Below, one piece after another: positions 56,101 to 64,000 of a stretch of DNA of 64,000 nucleotides; position 1 is the first letter of the stretch, and each line of letters begins with the position of its first letter. Below the pieces are notes generated by a model that ran no database searches, had not been told where the DNA came from, and saw nothing but the letters and a program-made list of their open reading frames with translations. A program made the translations under genes and the position numbers. Source of the DNA: Bernardetia sp042180575 (GTDB lineage Bacteria; Bacteroidota; Bacteroidia; Cytophagales; Bernardetiaceae); the NCBI RefSeq assembly GCF_042180575.1, contig NZ_CP170094.1:5332001-5396000 (forward strand), in the 5' to 3' direction.

Positions 56101-59100
56101 ACCCTAGTACACAATATTTCTTTAGAGTTTATGCTTACAATGATTGTGCAGGAACAAATACATTTGAAACAACTGGTACTGGAGAAGCAGGAACTACTAT
56201 AACTCCTCCTACCTTCACTTCGACCATCACAAGTATAGGCTGTTCTGGAGGAGGCACAGGAGCTATTGATTTAACAGTAACAGGAGGCACAGGAAGTCCT
56301 ACTTATCTTTGGAATACAGGAGCAACGACAGAAGATATTTCTGGATTAGCAGCAGGCGAATATACAGTTACGATTAGTGATGGTGGAACTGATTATACAG
56401 CGACTTATGAAGTAGGCTATGATTTGACGTGGACAGATTTGACTAATTTTACAGTGAATGCAGAGAAAGAATTAGTCAAAGGAGCTACTACAGGTTGGGA
56501 TAGTGATGCAAATTCAGTAGAACGAGTAATAGGTGATGGAGGTATTGTATTTACAGCCTCTGAAACAACAAACTCCTATATTGTTGGTCTTTCTTATCTC
56601 AATAATACTGTTGGTTTTTCGGATATTGGATATGCTATTTATCTAAATAGACTGGGAGAAGTAGAAGTCTATCAACAAGGAAATTATATAGGAAGTCATG
56701 GTAATTATGTATCTGGCGATATTTTCCGTATCACTCGTAGTGGCACAACCATTACATACTCTAAAAATGGTGTTCCTTTTCGCACTCAGACCAATGCTAA
56801 AAGTACAGATTTATTTGTGAGTGCTACTCTACACAATGCTTCTTCATCAATTCCTCAAGTTCAATTTACGAGTTGTCCTATTTCTTTAGTCGTTTCTACG
56901 ACTTCAAATAGTTGTCCTGCTACTACTTCAGGCAGTGCAGTGGCAAGTTTAGTAGGAGAAGTTCTTCCTGTTACCTATAGTTGGTCAGGTGGTGGAGAAA
57001 CTACAGCTAGTATCACAGGCAAACCGAATGGCACTTATACAGTAACAGCTACTATTGCAAGTGCTGGTTTGGTTCTTAGTAAATCTGTCGTTATTGGTAA
57101 TATCATTACTTGGGAAAATGAAAATAATGTTTCTGTTGTAGGTAATGTTGTCTCCAAAACAGGTACACAAGGCTGGACAAGTGGAGCTAATTCTACCCAA
57201 CAGTTGAGTCCTACAGTAGATGGATGGGTCAATAACACAATCACTTCCACTTCCACTTCCTATATGTTTGGTTTAGCCAAATCAAACACAGATGCAAGCT
57301 ATACTTCCATTACATATGCGTGGTATGTTTCAAAAGGTGGGATTGCTTATCCTAATTATAATGCTCAATCAGGAGCAGGTGTAGCTTATCAAGTAGGCGA
57401 TAATTTGAGAGTAGGACGAGAGGGAAGTCAAATCAAATTCTATAAAAATGAAGTTGTTGTTTATCAGTCTGCAGTGTTTACAGGAGAACGTTTGGTAGCT
57501 GATGTTTCCATTCATACACTTAATGGGACAGCAGGAGTTTTACAAAATTCATTTTGTGGAACAACAGGAGGAGAAGCCTATTCGGCTATTGTTACTGATT
57601 TTGATTGTGGCAGTGGTTCTAGTTTAGGTAGTATTGATGTAACAGGCACAGGTTTTACTTATTCTTGGTCAGCTCCTGGATTTTCAACCGTTAGCACAGA
57701 AGATATATCCAATCTACCAGCCAATGGCTATACACTTACACTTTCAAAAGGAGGAATAGATTATAGTTCTTCTTATTTAGTAGGAGCATCTCTCAGTTGG
57801 ACAGGTTTGACAGATTTTACTCAAGAAGGAGATAATTTAAAGAAAACAGGTACTTCTAATAACTGGAGTAGCTCTGCAAACTCTACAACTTCTTTTGCTG
57901 GAAATGGAGGTATTTTATTCCTTGCTCAACCAAACTCATCTTATATGATAGGCGTTTCTAAAGCAGAAGGTGGTGCAGGTTATACTTCTATTGATTATGC
58001 AATTTACTTGGCAGCATCAGGTAGTGTTTCCATTTATGAAAAAGGTGTTTTTAAAGGTAATTTTGGAACCTATCAAGCCAATGATGTTTTCAAAATAGAA
58101 CGTTCTGGAAGTAGTATTCATTATTCCAAAAATGGTTCTTCTTTTTATACAAGTAGCACACCAAGTAACTCAAGTTTACTTGCTGATGTAACTATGCATA
58201 CAGGAAGTGGTGTTTTACCTCAAGTCTTGTTTACGGATTGTCCTTTATCTATTGATGTAACAAGTTCTGCTGCTTCTTGTCCTAGTGCTGGTGTAAGTGC
58301 AACAGCCAGTCTAAGTGGAGGTAATTTTGCTACTTCGTATGAATGGAAAGATGCTGCAAATAACACAGTAAGTTCATCAGCAACGTTGAGTCCTCAAACT
58401 AATGGAGGCTATTATACAGTAACAGCGACAGGTAGTTATGGAACATTGACTAAAACAGTCTTTTTGAGTTACCAAAATACTTTTGTGAATCAAACAGAGG
58501 TTTCAGTCAGTGGTTCAACAGTTACTAAAAGTACATCTGCAGCTTCTTGGTCAGCAGGCGCAACAACGAGTAATACGTTAGCAGCCAGTAGTTCAGGTTC
58601 TATCCTCAATACAGTTGCTCAAAAGGCATCTTATATGTTTGGTTTGGCTATTCCAAATACGATTGCAAGCTATACTTCCATCAAATATGCGTGGTATCTT
58701 TCTTCAAGTGGTGTTGCTTATTCAGGTTATAACTCTACTTCAGGTGGAAGTACAACTTATCAAGTAGGGGATAAATTTAGTGTGGCAAGAGATGGAAATA
58801 TGATTAAATATTTCAAAAATAATGTTCTTATTCATCAAGAATCAGCGATTATGGATGCACTTGTAGGTGATGTATCGATTCATACACCAAATGCATCAGC
58901 AGGTAGTTTTGTAGTTTCTTTTTGTGGAAGTGGTGCTAGAATTCCAAACAAAATTCAAGCAACAACTCAACTAGAAAAAGATACATTTAGTATTTATCCA
59001 AATCCAAGTACAGGTATTTTCAATGTTCGTTTTGGAACTTCTTTATCAGCAGATACGCAAGTAACTGTTTTTGATGGCATCGGTAGAAGCATCAAAACAC

Positions 59101-59222
59101 AAACTTTTGAAAAAGGAAGTCAGAAATTTACCATTGACCTCAAAAATCAGCCGAAAGGAATATATCTCATTCATTTTAATCAAAATGGAAACACTTATTC
59201 TAAAGCGATTATTGTGGAGTAA
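53157..59222 (+). CDS. Giant T9SS-secreted surface protein with propeller-like N-terminus and SprB-like repeats
   Basis: 2021 residues with a signal peptide (about 23 residues, ending NTNAQ). The N-terminal part (about 25-405) has repeated strands such as SIAVDSNNNPSIVYEYSD and AIRIDGNDKPHIAYVNR, suggesting a beta-propeller like BNR/sialidase folds. An FN3-like module (TVTTTAQANVTATTADLGGN) occurs twice (about 410-505 and 800-893) with nearly the same DNA, separated by cadherin-like and other beta-domains. After another FN3-like stretch, an SprB repeat (about 1027-1080) opens the shared C-terminal half: four alternating Ig/SprB-like and jelly-roll-like modules and a type A T9SS sorting domain (about 1940-2021). 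The N-terminal half is unrelated to that of the 2340-residue protein, while the C-terminal half is nearly identical. A surface adhesin or binding role is inferred. Confidence 0.87.
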   Translation: MKIIRLLQTFGILVLLLFYSNTNAQVTTWNTGSVATVSGNASAGSTVSAVATGPTGTFHSAWINDTGPTNPQLSIYTWNGTNWSSLTSITKGIIGDPLVDYFYGFSFTIDANDDIHVALQIQEDASCCGQERGIYYGFYDRSTTTWSFLEVQLYTNPNGWLSGAWPSIAVDSNNNPSIVYEYSDANAPRTYKVIYAKKNGGSFDLTDVETITGGGSLISLTDLAFDSNDKAHVSYQRDTGTELDLYYATDISGSWAVEEVDASTASVKEFDVNAIRIDGNDKPHIAYVNRVTNDLWYASKATGSWVKTLVDNGSIGYTIDMSINNNNHISIVYVDDTGNDLLRVATLPATGGSWAKETAYTNTTTAGLGFSYGRGGVGFNNSNEVMTVATQSTPNVIVYSTGTFSAPASPATVTTTAQANVTATTADLGGNVTSDGGATVTERGIVWGTSAAPTTSNNKVQIGIGTGVFNQNVTGLPSATTIFVRSYAINSEGTSYGNQISFTTLAPNTAPSITLQDTDLSTNSATSITFNSGNSNLISISDGEGNAQTVAIDVTGGGTFSLSTTTGLTVSGNNTANLTLSGSLVNINAALNGASFDPSSSVGQHTIAINTNDGMVSSGVSSIVIGVYPSTATSTTETFESFTNNDLTFTNAVTHQNFSFTSNTFRITEFAGFGIGGSDKLFDNVANCNSTGNLTASLLIGGSSVFYTQSFWLFPSETCVVNGTNGTVIVRGKNNGVTQFTRTILSAELNDQQSINEGFTFINMDIYAGFTIDELEFQTTGSISYVGIDNLEFAAFTPPTVTTTAQANVTATTADLGGNVTDDGGATVTERGIVWGTSTAPTTSNNKVQIGTGTGVFNQNVTGLPSATTVFVRSYAINSEGTSYGNEISFTTLSACTAPTAQVTTLLAGNNPTLSTLDIVSYDAPTGGATGYVIKINSTNSFTAPTNAVSLPTADLSWNDAGEQVIYAGISTNPNIVVTGLDPSTQYFFRVYAYNDCAGTNTFETTGTGEAGTTITPPTFTSTITSIGCSGGGTGAIDLTVTGGTGSPTYLWNTGATTEDISGLAAGEYTVTISDGGTDYTATYEVGYDLTWTDLTNFTVNAEKELVKGATTGWDSDANSVERVIGDGGIVFTASETTNSYIVGLSYLNNTVGFSDIGYAIYLNRLGEVEVYQQGNYIGSHGNYVSGDIFRITRSGTTITYSKNGVPFRTQTNAKSTDLFVSATLHNASSSIPQVQFTSCPISLVVSTTSNSCPATTSGSAVASLVGEVLPVTYSWSGGGETTASITGKPNGTYTVTATIASAGLVLSKSVVIGNIITWENENNVSVVGNVVSKTGTQGWTSGANSTQQLSPTVDGWVNNTITSTSTSYMFGLAKSNTDASYTSITYAWYVSKGGIAYPNYNAQSGAGVAYQVGDNLRVGREGSQIKFYKNEVVVYQSAVFTGERLVADVSIHTLNGTAGVLQNSFCGTTGGEAYSAIVTDFDCGSGSSLGSIDVTGTGFTYSWSAPGFSTVSTEDISNLPANGYTLTLSKGGIDYSSSYLVGASLSWTGLTDFTQEGDNLKKTGTSNNWSSSANSTTSFAGNGGILFLAQPNSSYMIGVSKAEGGAGYTSIDYAIYLAASGSVSIYEKGVFKGNFGTYQANDVFKIERSGSSIHYSKNGSSFYTSSTPSNSSLLADVTMHTGSGVLPQVLFTDCPLSIDVTSSAASCPSAGVSATASLSGGNFATSYEWKDAANNTVSSSATLSPQTNGGYYTVTATGSYGTLTKTVFLSYQNTFVNQTEVSVSGSTVTKSTSAASWSAGATTSNTLAASSSGSILNTVAQKASYMFGLAIPNTIASYTSIKYAWYLSSSGVAYSGYNSTSGGSTTYQVGDKFSVARDGNMIKYFKNNVLIHQESAIMDALVGDVSIHTPNASAGSFVVSFCGSGARIPNKIQATTQLEKDTFSIYPNPSTGIFNVRFGTSLSADTQVTVFDGIGRSIKTQTFEKGSQKFTIDLKNQPKGIYLIHFNQNGNTYSKAIIVE
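54389..54671 (+). repeat. FN3-like module, copy 1 of a near-identical direct repeat
   Basis: This 283-bp stretch matches 55553-55835 with few differences and the same length. It encodes ATTADLGGNVTSDGGATVT and the following strands. Confidence 0.85.
55553..55835 (+). repeat. FN3-like module, copy 2 of a near-identical direct repeat
   Basis: It matches 54389-54671. The intervening 881 bp encode other beta-domains. Recombination between the copies would delete 1164 bp, which is a multiple of three and keeps the frame. Confidence 0.85.
56239..59222 (+). repeat. Right arm of a 3-kb near-identical inverted repeat
   Basis: This 2984-bp segment is the inverted partner of 32378-35367. It covers the SprB repeat, the four alternating modules and the T9SS sorting domain, and ends at the stop codon. 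Confidence 0.92.
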
Positions 59223-59241
59223 ATAAGTAAAATGTTTATAC

Positions 59242-59283
59242 AAAAAGCTCCCTTTTCTTTGCAGAATAAGGGAGCTTTTTCTT
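59242..59283 (+). terminator. Strong terminator after the 2021-residue gene (bidirectional)
   Basis: aaaaagctccctt pairs exactly with aagggagcttttt across a 13-nt loop, followed by T-rich sequence. It lies between convergent genes and can also end the aldo/keto reductase transcript. Confidence 0.85.
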
Positions 59284-59323
59284 TGTTGATGAACTTCATT
59301 TGAGTCTCAATGAATGGTTTTGT

Positions 59324-60352
59324 CTATCGAATAATTTTATCTTTATTATCTCCAAAAACAAGATTTTGAACATTATCAGATTTCAAAAATTTATGAGGAA
59401 AACCCAAATCAATTTCACTTACTTTATCTAACTCTTCTAAAATATCTGATGAAAGTTCTACCTTCAAACAACCCAAAGAATCTTCTAATTGATTTACATT
59501 TCGGCTTCCAATAATCGGAATTACCTTAGAAAAACACGAATCTTGTGTTTTGAGCCAAGCAAGTGCAACCTGTGCAGGAGAAACTCGTAAATTATTAGCA
59601 ATTTCTACTACTTTTTTAGCAATTTTTAGATTATGCTCATTGTATTTGACACTTTCAGATGAAAGACGACCATTTTCAATCATTTTGTCATTATATTTTC
59701 CTGTCAAGATACCAGAACCCAACGGACTCCAAGGAGTAATGGCAAGTTCAAAATCTTTAGCCATCGGAATCAAATCACGTTCTACGGTGCGTTCTATCAA
59801 ACTCCACTCAACTTGCAAGCCCACAAACTGCGACCAACCTCTAAAATGAGCTAATGTATTTGCCTTCGAAACTACCCAAGCAGGCGTATCCGAAATTCCA
59901 ATATAATGAACCTTTCCACTACTGATAAGGTCATCAAGTCCACGCATCATTTCCTCTTCCTGTGTTGTTCCGTCCCACATATGAACCCAAAGCAAATCTA
60001 TATAGTCTGTATTCAAACGCTTCAAACTTGTTTCAATAGAACGCATCATATTTTTACGATGATTTCCTGCTGCATTTGGGTCTTTTTTATTATCATAGAG
60101 TGTATATTTTGTAGCCAAAACAAAATAATCTCTATCCGAATGGATAAATTCACCTACATATTTTTCACTTGTTCCTTCTGTGTAACGATTGGCTGTGTCT
60201 AAAAAATTACCACCTGCGTTAGCGAATGTTTCGAACATTTTCTTGCTGGTTTCTTTATCTGCACCTGTTCCCCATTCTTCGCCAAAAGTCATTGTACCCA
60301 AACAAAGTTCAGATACACGTAAACCACTTTTTCCAAAAAGTTTGTAATTCAT
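59324..60352 (-). CDS. Aldo/keto reductase (YajO/Tas-like)
   Basis: 342 residues, cytoplasmic. It should reduce an aldehyde or ketone with NADPH. The catalytic tetrad is present: Asp and Tyr in FLDTANRYTEG (near 52-57), Lys in VLATKYTLY, and His in DLLWVHMWD. The N-terminus LFGKSGLRVSELCLGTMTFG is typical of the AKR family with GTMTFG, and the cofactor-binding part includes TPWSPLGSGILTGKY and IPIIGSRNVNQLEDSLG. The substrate cannot be told from sequence. It is 71 bp downstream of the AAA+ ATPase gene on the same strand, so cotranscription is possible but there is no functional link that I can name. Confidence 0.9.
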   Translation of the reverse strand: MNYKLFGKSGLRVSELCLGTMTFGEEWGTGADKETSKKMFETFANAGGNFLDTANRYTEGTSEKYVGEFIHSDRDYFVLATKYTLYDNKKDPNAAGNHRKNMMRSIETSLKRLNTDYIDLLWVHMWDGTTQEEEMMRGLDDLISSGKVHYIGISDTPAWVVSKANTLAHFRGWSQFVGLQVEWSLIERTVERDLIPMAKDFELAITPWSPLGSGILTGKYNDKMIENGRLSSESVKYNEHNLKIAKKVVEIANNLRVSPAQVALAWLKTQDSCFSKVIPIIGSRNVNQLEDSLGCLKVELSSDILEELDKVSEIDLGFPHKFLKSDNVQNLVFGDNKDKIIR

Positions 60353-60423
60353 AATTGTTGTATTTTGTAATATTTAAAATCAAAGCAGTTAAATGTATTC
60401 TCTAATTTCCAATTTCTAGACTC

Positions 60424-61944
60424 CTAATACTCATCAAATTCATCATCGTCATCATTTTCAGGCATCGAAAACATAGAACTAAATAAATCTTTAAATACAA
60501 GACCATTTGCCAATACATTTTTATTGAGAGCAGAATATTCAGCCAAACCGTGTAACAAAAACTCCATCAAAAAGAGTTTTTCATCGCCTTTTGCTTTTGG
60601 ATGTTTTTGTGTTATAATTTTTTCTAATAAAGGAACTTGTTTGAGCTGTTTTTCATATTCTTTTTGTGAAGCATCATTCATTATATCAACTGTATTTCCA
60701 TCGCCAAACCATTTGAGCATCATATAATATAAGCCATCTTCTTTGAGTTTCTTTTGCTTTTCTGGGTCTGGAAAGAATTTTAAAAACTGCTCACGAATAG
60801 ATTTATTTATCAAACTTTCGGCTACAATTCCTGCTCCTTCTTGTTCGCCTTCATATACCAATTCTATTTTACCAGCAATGGCAGGAACAACACCTCTAAA
60901 ATCACTCATTCTGACAGAAGTAGATTTTTCATTATTAATTAGCATTCTTCTTTCGGCAGCAGAAACCAAATTTTCATACGCTGAAATGGTCAGACGAGCC
61001 GAAACACCACTTTTTTCATCGACATATTCGCTATCTCTTGCTACAAAAGAAATTTGTTCTACCAAATCGGTTGCAATTTCGCCTACGTGTATTTTTTCTT
61101 TTTGCTCTTCTGCAAGCCTAGATTCTTGATGCGTAATTTTTTTACTAATCTCTAAAGTGGTCGGATAATGTGTAATAATCTGACTTCCAATTCTATCTTT
61201 TAGAGGAGTTACGATACTTCCACGATTGGTATAATCTTCTGGATTGGCAGTAAATACAAACTGAATATCTAAAGGAAGACGCAATTTGAAACCACGAATC
61301 TGAATATCTCCTTCTTGTAAAATATTAAATAAAGCAACTTGAATGCGTGCTTGAAGGTCAGGAAGTTCATTGATTACAAAAATACAACGGTGCGAACGTG
61401 GAATAAGACCAAAATTAATTACTCGTTCGTCAGAATAATTCAATTTCAAATTTGCTGCACGAATAGGATCGACATCGCCTATCAAATCTGAAACGGTTAC
61501 ATCAGGAGTTGCTAGTTTTTCGGCGTAGCGTTCGTCTCTATGAAGCCATTCAATTTCTGTACTGTCTCCTTTTTCTATAATCAAATCTTTTGCAAAGCGT
61601 GAAAGAGGATTGAGAGGGTCGTCGTTGAGTTCTGAACCTTTCACAAAAGGAATATATTCATCTAAAAGACCGACCATCAAACGAGCAATTCTAGTTTTTG
61701 CTTGTCCACGAAGTCCCAAAAGATTGATATTATGACGTGAAAGAATAGCTCTTTCTATATCTGGAATAACTGTTTGTTCGTATCCATAAATACCTTCAAA
61801 TGGGTTTCCATTATTTTGTAGGCTTTGGATTAGATTATCTCTTAATTCTTCTTTAATTGTTTTGGACTGATAACCTGCATTTTTGAGGTCTTTAATAGTT
61901 TTGAGTTCTAAAAGTTGATTGCTTTTTAGTTCGTTGTAAGCCAT
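60424..61944 (-). CDS. ChlI/MoxR-like AAA+ ATPase
   Basis: 506 residues. Walker A is GLRGQAKT (residues 77-84) and the Walker B block is CIFVINELPDLQARIQVAL (near 185-200), with Asn in place of the usual Asp; this NELPDL form is, as far as I recall, normal in this Bacteroidota family. The sensor/insert region QEGDIQIRGFKLRLPLDIQ and the downstream TANPEDYTNRGSIVTPLKDR place it with magnesium-chelatase subunit I-like and MoxR-like ATPases. Such ATPases usually work with a VWA-domain protein, but none is adjacent here. It is not evidence for bacteriochlorophyll synthesis, as no other such gene is seen. A chaperone-like role in protein or cofactor assembly is more likely. The C-terminus ends in an acidic tail (NDDDDEFDEY). 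Confidence 0.85.
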   Translation of the reverse strand: MAYNELKSNQLLELKTIKDLKNAGYQSKTIKEELRDNLIQSLQNNGNPFEGIYGYEQTVIPDIERAILSRHNINLLGLRGQAKTRIARLMVGLLDEYIPFVKGSELNDDPLNPLSRFAKDLIIEKGDSTEIEWLHRDERYAEKLATPDVTVSDLIGDVDPIRAANLKLNYSDERVINFGLIPRSHRCIFVINELPDLQARIQVALFNILQEGDIQIRGFKLRLPLDIQFVFTANPEDYTNRGSIVTPLKDRIGSQIITHYPTTLEISKKITHQESRLAEEQKEKIHVGEIATDLVEQISFVARDSEYVDEKSGVSARLTISAYENLVSAAERRMLINNEKSTSVRMSDFRGVVPAIAGKIELVYEGEQEGAGIVAESLINKSIREQFLKFFPDPEKQKKLKEDGLYYMMLKWFGDGNTVDIMNDASQKEYEKQLKQVPLLEKIITQKHPKAKGDEKLFLMEFLLHGLAEYSALNKNVLANGLVFKDLFSSMFSMPENDDDDEFDEY

Positions 61945-62464
61945 ATATTTTGAGAAAATATTTTTATAGAAAAGTAATTTTTATTCTTGCTTTAAAACTC
62001 TAAGAACGATTCGTTTGAAAAATAGTTTAGACAAAATTTTGCACGAAAAAACCTACCAAATAGGCTAATGGAATAGTTCATTGATTACGATTAGTATTAC
62101 TATTTCAATAGCAAAAATAAAGTGTAAAAGTTATTTTTTTGTAAATAATGACGTGTTTTAGAAATTCAAAAAAGAGTAAAAATAAACCAGTTGTAAAAAG
62201 TAATTTTTATTTAGAACTTTTATTTCAAAATAGTTTAATTAAAACTGATTAAAATGCAACTTTACGCAAATATGTTTTTTTATGAAGTTCTGATATTTTA
62301 GAAAAATGTAAAGTAAAATTCGGTGTGTAGTGGGTTTTTTAGATTATTATTTTGTTAAAAAAAGCTATTTTATATCTATTTTTGCTATTGAGTTTGAAGC
62401 TGATTTATAATGTAATACATTTGTGCCTTCAACTAACTCTATTTTTATTTGTAAAGGCACGACC
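61945..62464. other. Intergenic region upstream of the RHS-type gene
   Basis: 520 bp of A+T-rich sequence between divergent genes. Apart from the promoter at 62393-62423, I see no coding frame, RNA gene or strong repeat. Confidence 0.65.
62393..62423 (+). promoter_or_regulatory. Bacteroidota-type promoter for the RHS-type gene
   Basis: TTTG (62393-62396), a 19-nt spacer and TACATTTG (62416-62423) match the TTTG/TAnnTTTG consensus exactly. The expected start site near 62430 leaves a leader of about 35 nt before ATG 62465. Confidence 0.7.
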
Positions 62465-64000
62465 ATGAAATTATTTCAGAATTACCTACTCTCTCTTATT
62501 GTATTTTTAGTATCTTTTTACACAGTTGCAAATGCACAGCGTGGTGGAGGTGCAACAGGTGCAGAACCTGATCCTTTAGAAGTAAAAATCTTTCCCCCTT
62601 CTCCTAATACAGCTAGTTTAGGTAAATACGGAGAAGTACCTGTGGGTTTATACACAGGAATTCCACAAATTTCTATTCCACTTACTTCTATTCAAGATGG
62701 TAGTCTTTCTTTGCCTATTAGTTTGAGTTATCATGCAGGTGGTGTGCGTGTAGAAGAGATAGCAAGTTGGGTTGGTTTAGGCTGGAGTTTGAATGCAGGT
62801 GGAGTTATTACTAGACAGGTAAGGGGAATTCCTGATGAGTTTGATATGGAAAGAAGAAGTAATATACTTGGTATTCTTAGAGGAGGTCAAACAAGTATTC
62901 CTCTAATGCAAGATGCGATTTGGGGTAGTAGAGATATAGAATCGGATTTATATATATATAATATAAATGGTATTTCAGGTACTTTCTTTTTTGGAGAAAA
63001 TAATGAAATCTTGTTTACAAACAAACAAGATTTTAAAGTGGAAAAGGTAGATAATTATGCATCTGCTTGGATATTGACTGATGCTAGTGGTAATAAATAT
63101 TATTTTGGAAGTACCAAAGATGGAAGTAGATCAGCTATTGAATTTGCTACTAGTACTCTTTCTGACGATAATGGTCGTAGTATAATCTCAGCTTGGTACA
63201 TTACAGAAATAGAAGATGTAACTGAAAATAGTAAGATAGAGTTTAATTATAGAATAGAACAATCTCAAAGTCAATATAGAAGTGGAGAAAAATATACAAA
63301 GAGAGTAGAATCATTAGATTGTGGTAGTAATGGCTTCGGTTTCAAGAGATATTCCACGGGATCATCGGCAGAGACTCCAATTTTAGAATCAATAGTCAGC
63401 AAACATCAAAAAGTAGAATTTACAGCAAATTTTGAAAGAGATGATTTAAACTCCATGTTGAATGGAGGAGGAAATGCTGCAAATGCTTTGACTAAAATCA
63501 TAGTTAGTAATAATAATAACGAGCCTATAAAAGAATTTGATTTGTCTTATAGTTATTTTGCTTCTGCTGGGTTGAGTCAATACGATGGAGTATTTGAATC
63601 CGACTTACAACGTTCAAAAAAATTACGTTTAGATAAAATTCAAGAAAGTAATGAAGGTTTGCATCTACCTCCTCATATTTTCCAATATAATTCACTTCCA
63701 CTTCCTGAACGCTTCTCTTGTCAAATGGACTTTTGGGGGTTTTATAATGGAAGAAGAGAAAATGATGGGATAGATATATTAACATTAATACCAAAAGTAG
63801 AAGTATACTTCCCTGGAGTATCTGATGTTAGTGTAGTATATGATAAGGGTGCAAATAGATTACCTAGTCAAGAGTATATGAAAGCAGGGATATTAGAAAA
63901 AATAATTTATCCTACAGGAGGTTTTACAGAATTTGAATATGAAGCAAATACTACTACAGATATAGATAAGTTTCCTTTAGGATATAGAAATGAACATGTT
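62465..64000 (+). CDS. N-terminal part of a secreted RHS-type repeat protein, 3' end outside window
   Basis: 512 codons are visible and the frame is open at the right edge. A signal peptide (KLFQNYLLSLIVFLVSFYT, cleavage after ANAQ) is followed by PNTASLGKYGEVPVGLYTG, then SLPISLSYHAGGVRVEE and WVGLGWSLNAGGVITRQVRG. This is the opening of the large RHS/YD-repeat proteins that are common in Bacteroidota, whose later part forms a beta-cocoon around a variable C-terminal domain. PTGGFTEFEYEANT near the edge belongs to the same family. Full members are often well over 1000 residues and may be polymorphic toxins, but the toxin tip and any immunity gene would lie beyond the window. The gene has its own consensus promoter. 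Confidence 0.85.
   Translation, partial: MKLFQNYLLSLIVFLVSFYTVANAQRGGGATGAEPDPLEVKIFPPSPNTASLGKYGEVPVGLYTGIPQISIPLTSIQDGSLSLPISLSYHAGGVRVEEIASWVGLGWSLNAGGVITRQVRGIPDEFDMERRSNILGILRGGQTSIPLMQDAIWGSRDIESDLYIYNINGISGTFFFGENNEILFTNKQDFKVEKVDNYASAWILTDASGNKYYFGSTKDGSRSAIEFATSTLSDDNGRSIISAWYITEIEDVTENSKIEFNYRIEQSQSQYRSGEKYTKRVESLDCGSNGFGFKRYSTGSSAETPILESIVSKHQKVEFTANFERDDLNSMLNGGGNAANALTKIIVSNNNNEPIKEFDLSYSYFASAGLSQYDGVFESDLQRSKKLRLDKIQESNEGLHLPPHIFQYNSLPLPERFSCQMDFWGFYNGRRENDGIDILTLIPKVEVYFPGVSDVSVVYDKGANRLPSQEYMKAGILEKIIYPTGGFTEFEYEANTTTDIDKFPLGYRNEHV

Noticed and set aside
60424..61944. Magnesium chelatase and hence photosynthetic pigment synthesis
   Set aside because: The ATPase belongs to the broader ChlI/MoxR group; no ChlD, ChlH or other pigment gene is seen.

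Overview
The window looks like chromosomal DNA of a gliding or surface-active member of the Bacteroidota, most likely order Cytophagales (a Bernardetia/Flexibacter-like organism is my guess from overall character, not a database result). The evidence is strong A+T richness, A-rich leaders in place of Shine-Dalgarno sites, two promoters of the Bacteroidota type (TTTG, 19-20 nt, TAnnTTTG), a PorW/SprE-like lipoprotein of the type IX secretion system (T9SS), three giant secreted proteins ending in T9SS type A sorting domains, SprB repeats, DUF6029, and 7TMR-DISM/SpoIIE signalling proteins. No tRNA, rRNA, CRISPR array, phage or transposase gene was seen.

Layout. 1-7007 (minus strand): a tight run of four genes: an OLD/AAA15-like ATPase, a small protein with a PD-(D/E)XK-like motif three bases after it, a 1252-residue outer-membrane protein, and a second ATPase that runs off the left edge. 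The first pair looks like an uncharacterised ATPase-nuclease (possibly defence) module. 7343-9997: a secreted M14 zinc carboxypeptidase. 10020-16483: two adjacent SpoIIE-type phosphatases, one fused to a 7TMR-DISM sensor and one to a PilJ-type sensor plus five PAS domains; the first ends exactly at a ten-copy heptanucleotide tandem repeat. 16684-21877: housekeeping and small genes (membrane protein, AhpD-like protein, RicT/PSP1 protein, Nif3 protein, cNMP-binding/MinD-like fusion), with palindromic elements around the Nif3 gene. 21878-32212: a nested inverted-repeat element, S41 peptidase, DUF6029 outer-membrane protein, glycosyltransferase, PruA, the PorW/SprE-like lipoprotein, and a protein that resembles a PD-(D/E)XK nuclease with altered catalytic residues.

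32378-59222 is the most striking region: three giant T9SS cargo genes (2340, 4272 and 2021 residues). The outer two point toward each other's ends across the central gene and share a near-identical 3-kb 3' segment in opposite orientation, so a 20.9-kb segment that includes the 12.8-kb central gene is bracketed by a 3-kb inverted repeat. Inversion across it would leave all three reading frames intact. The central gene also has an 8-G homopolymer, nearly identical HYR repeats with a mosaic pattern, and a duplicated LamG plus beta-helix module. Together these suggest a surface-adhesin cluster that diversifies by recombination and possibly slippage.

59324-64000: an aldo/keto reductase, a ChlI/MoxR-like AAA+ ATPase, and the 5' part of an RHS-type secreted protein behind a consensus promoter.

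How the genes connect: the T9SS component (PorW/SprE-like) and the giant cargo proteins form a plausible secretion-and-surface set; the SpoIIE phosphatases are probable outputs of environmental sensing; the remaining genes are mostly independent metabolic or envelope functions.
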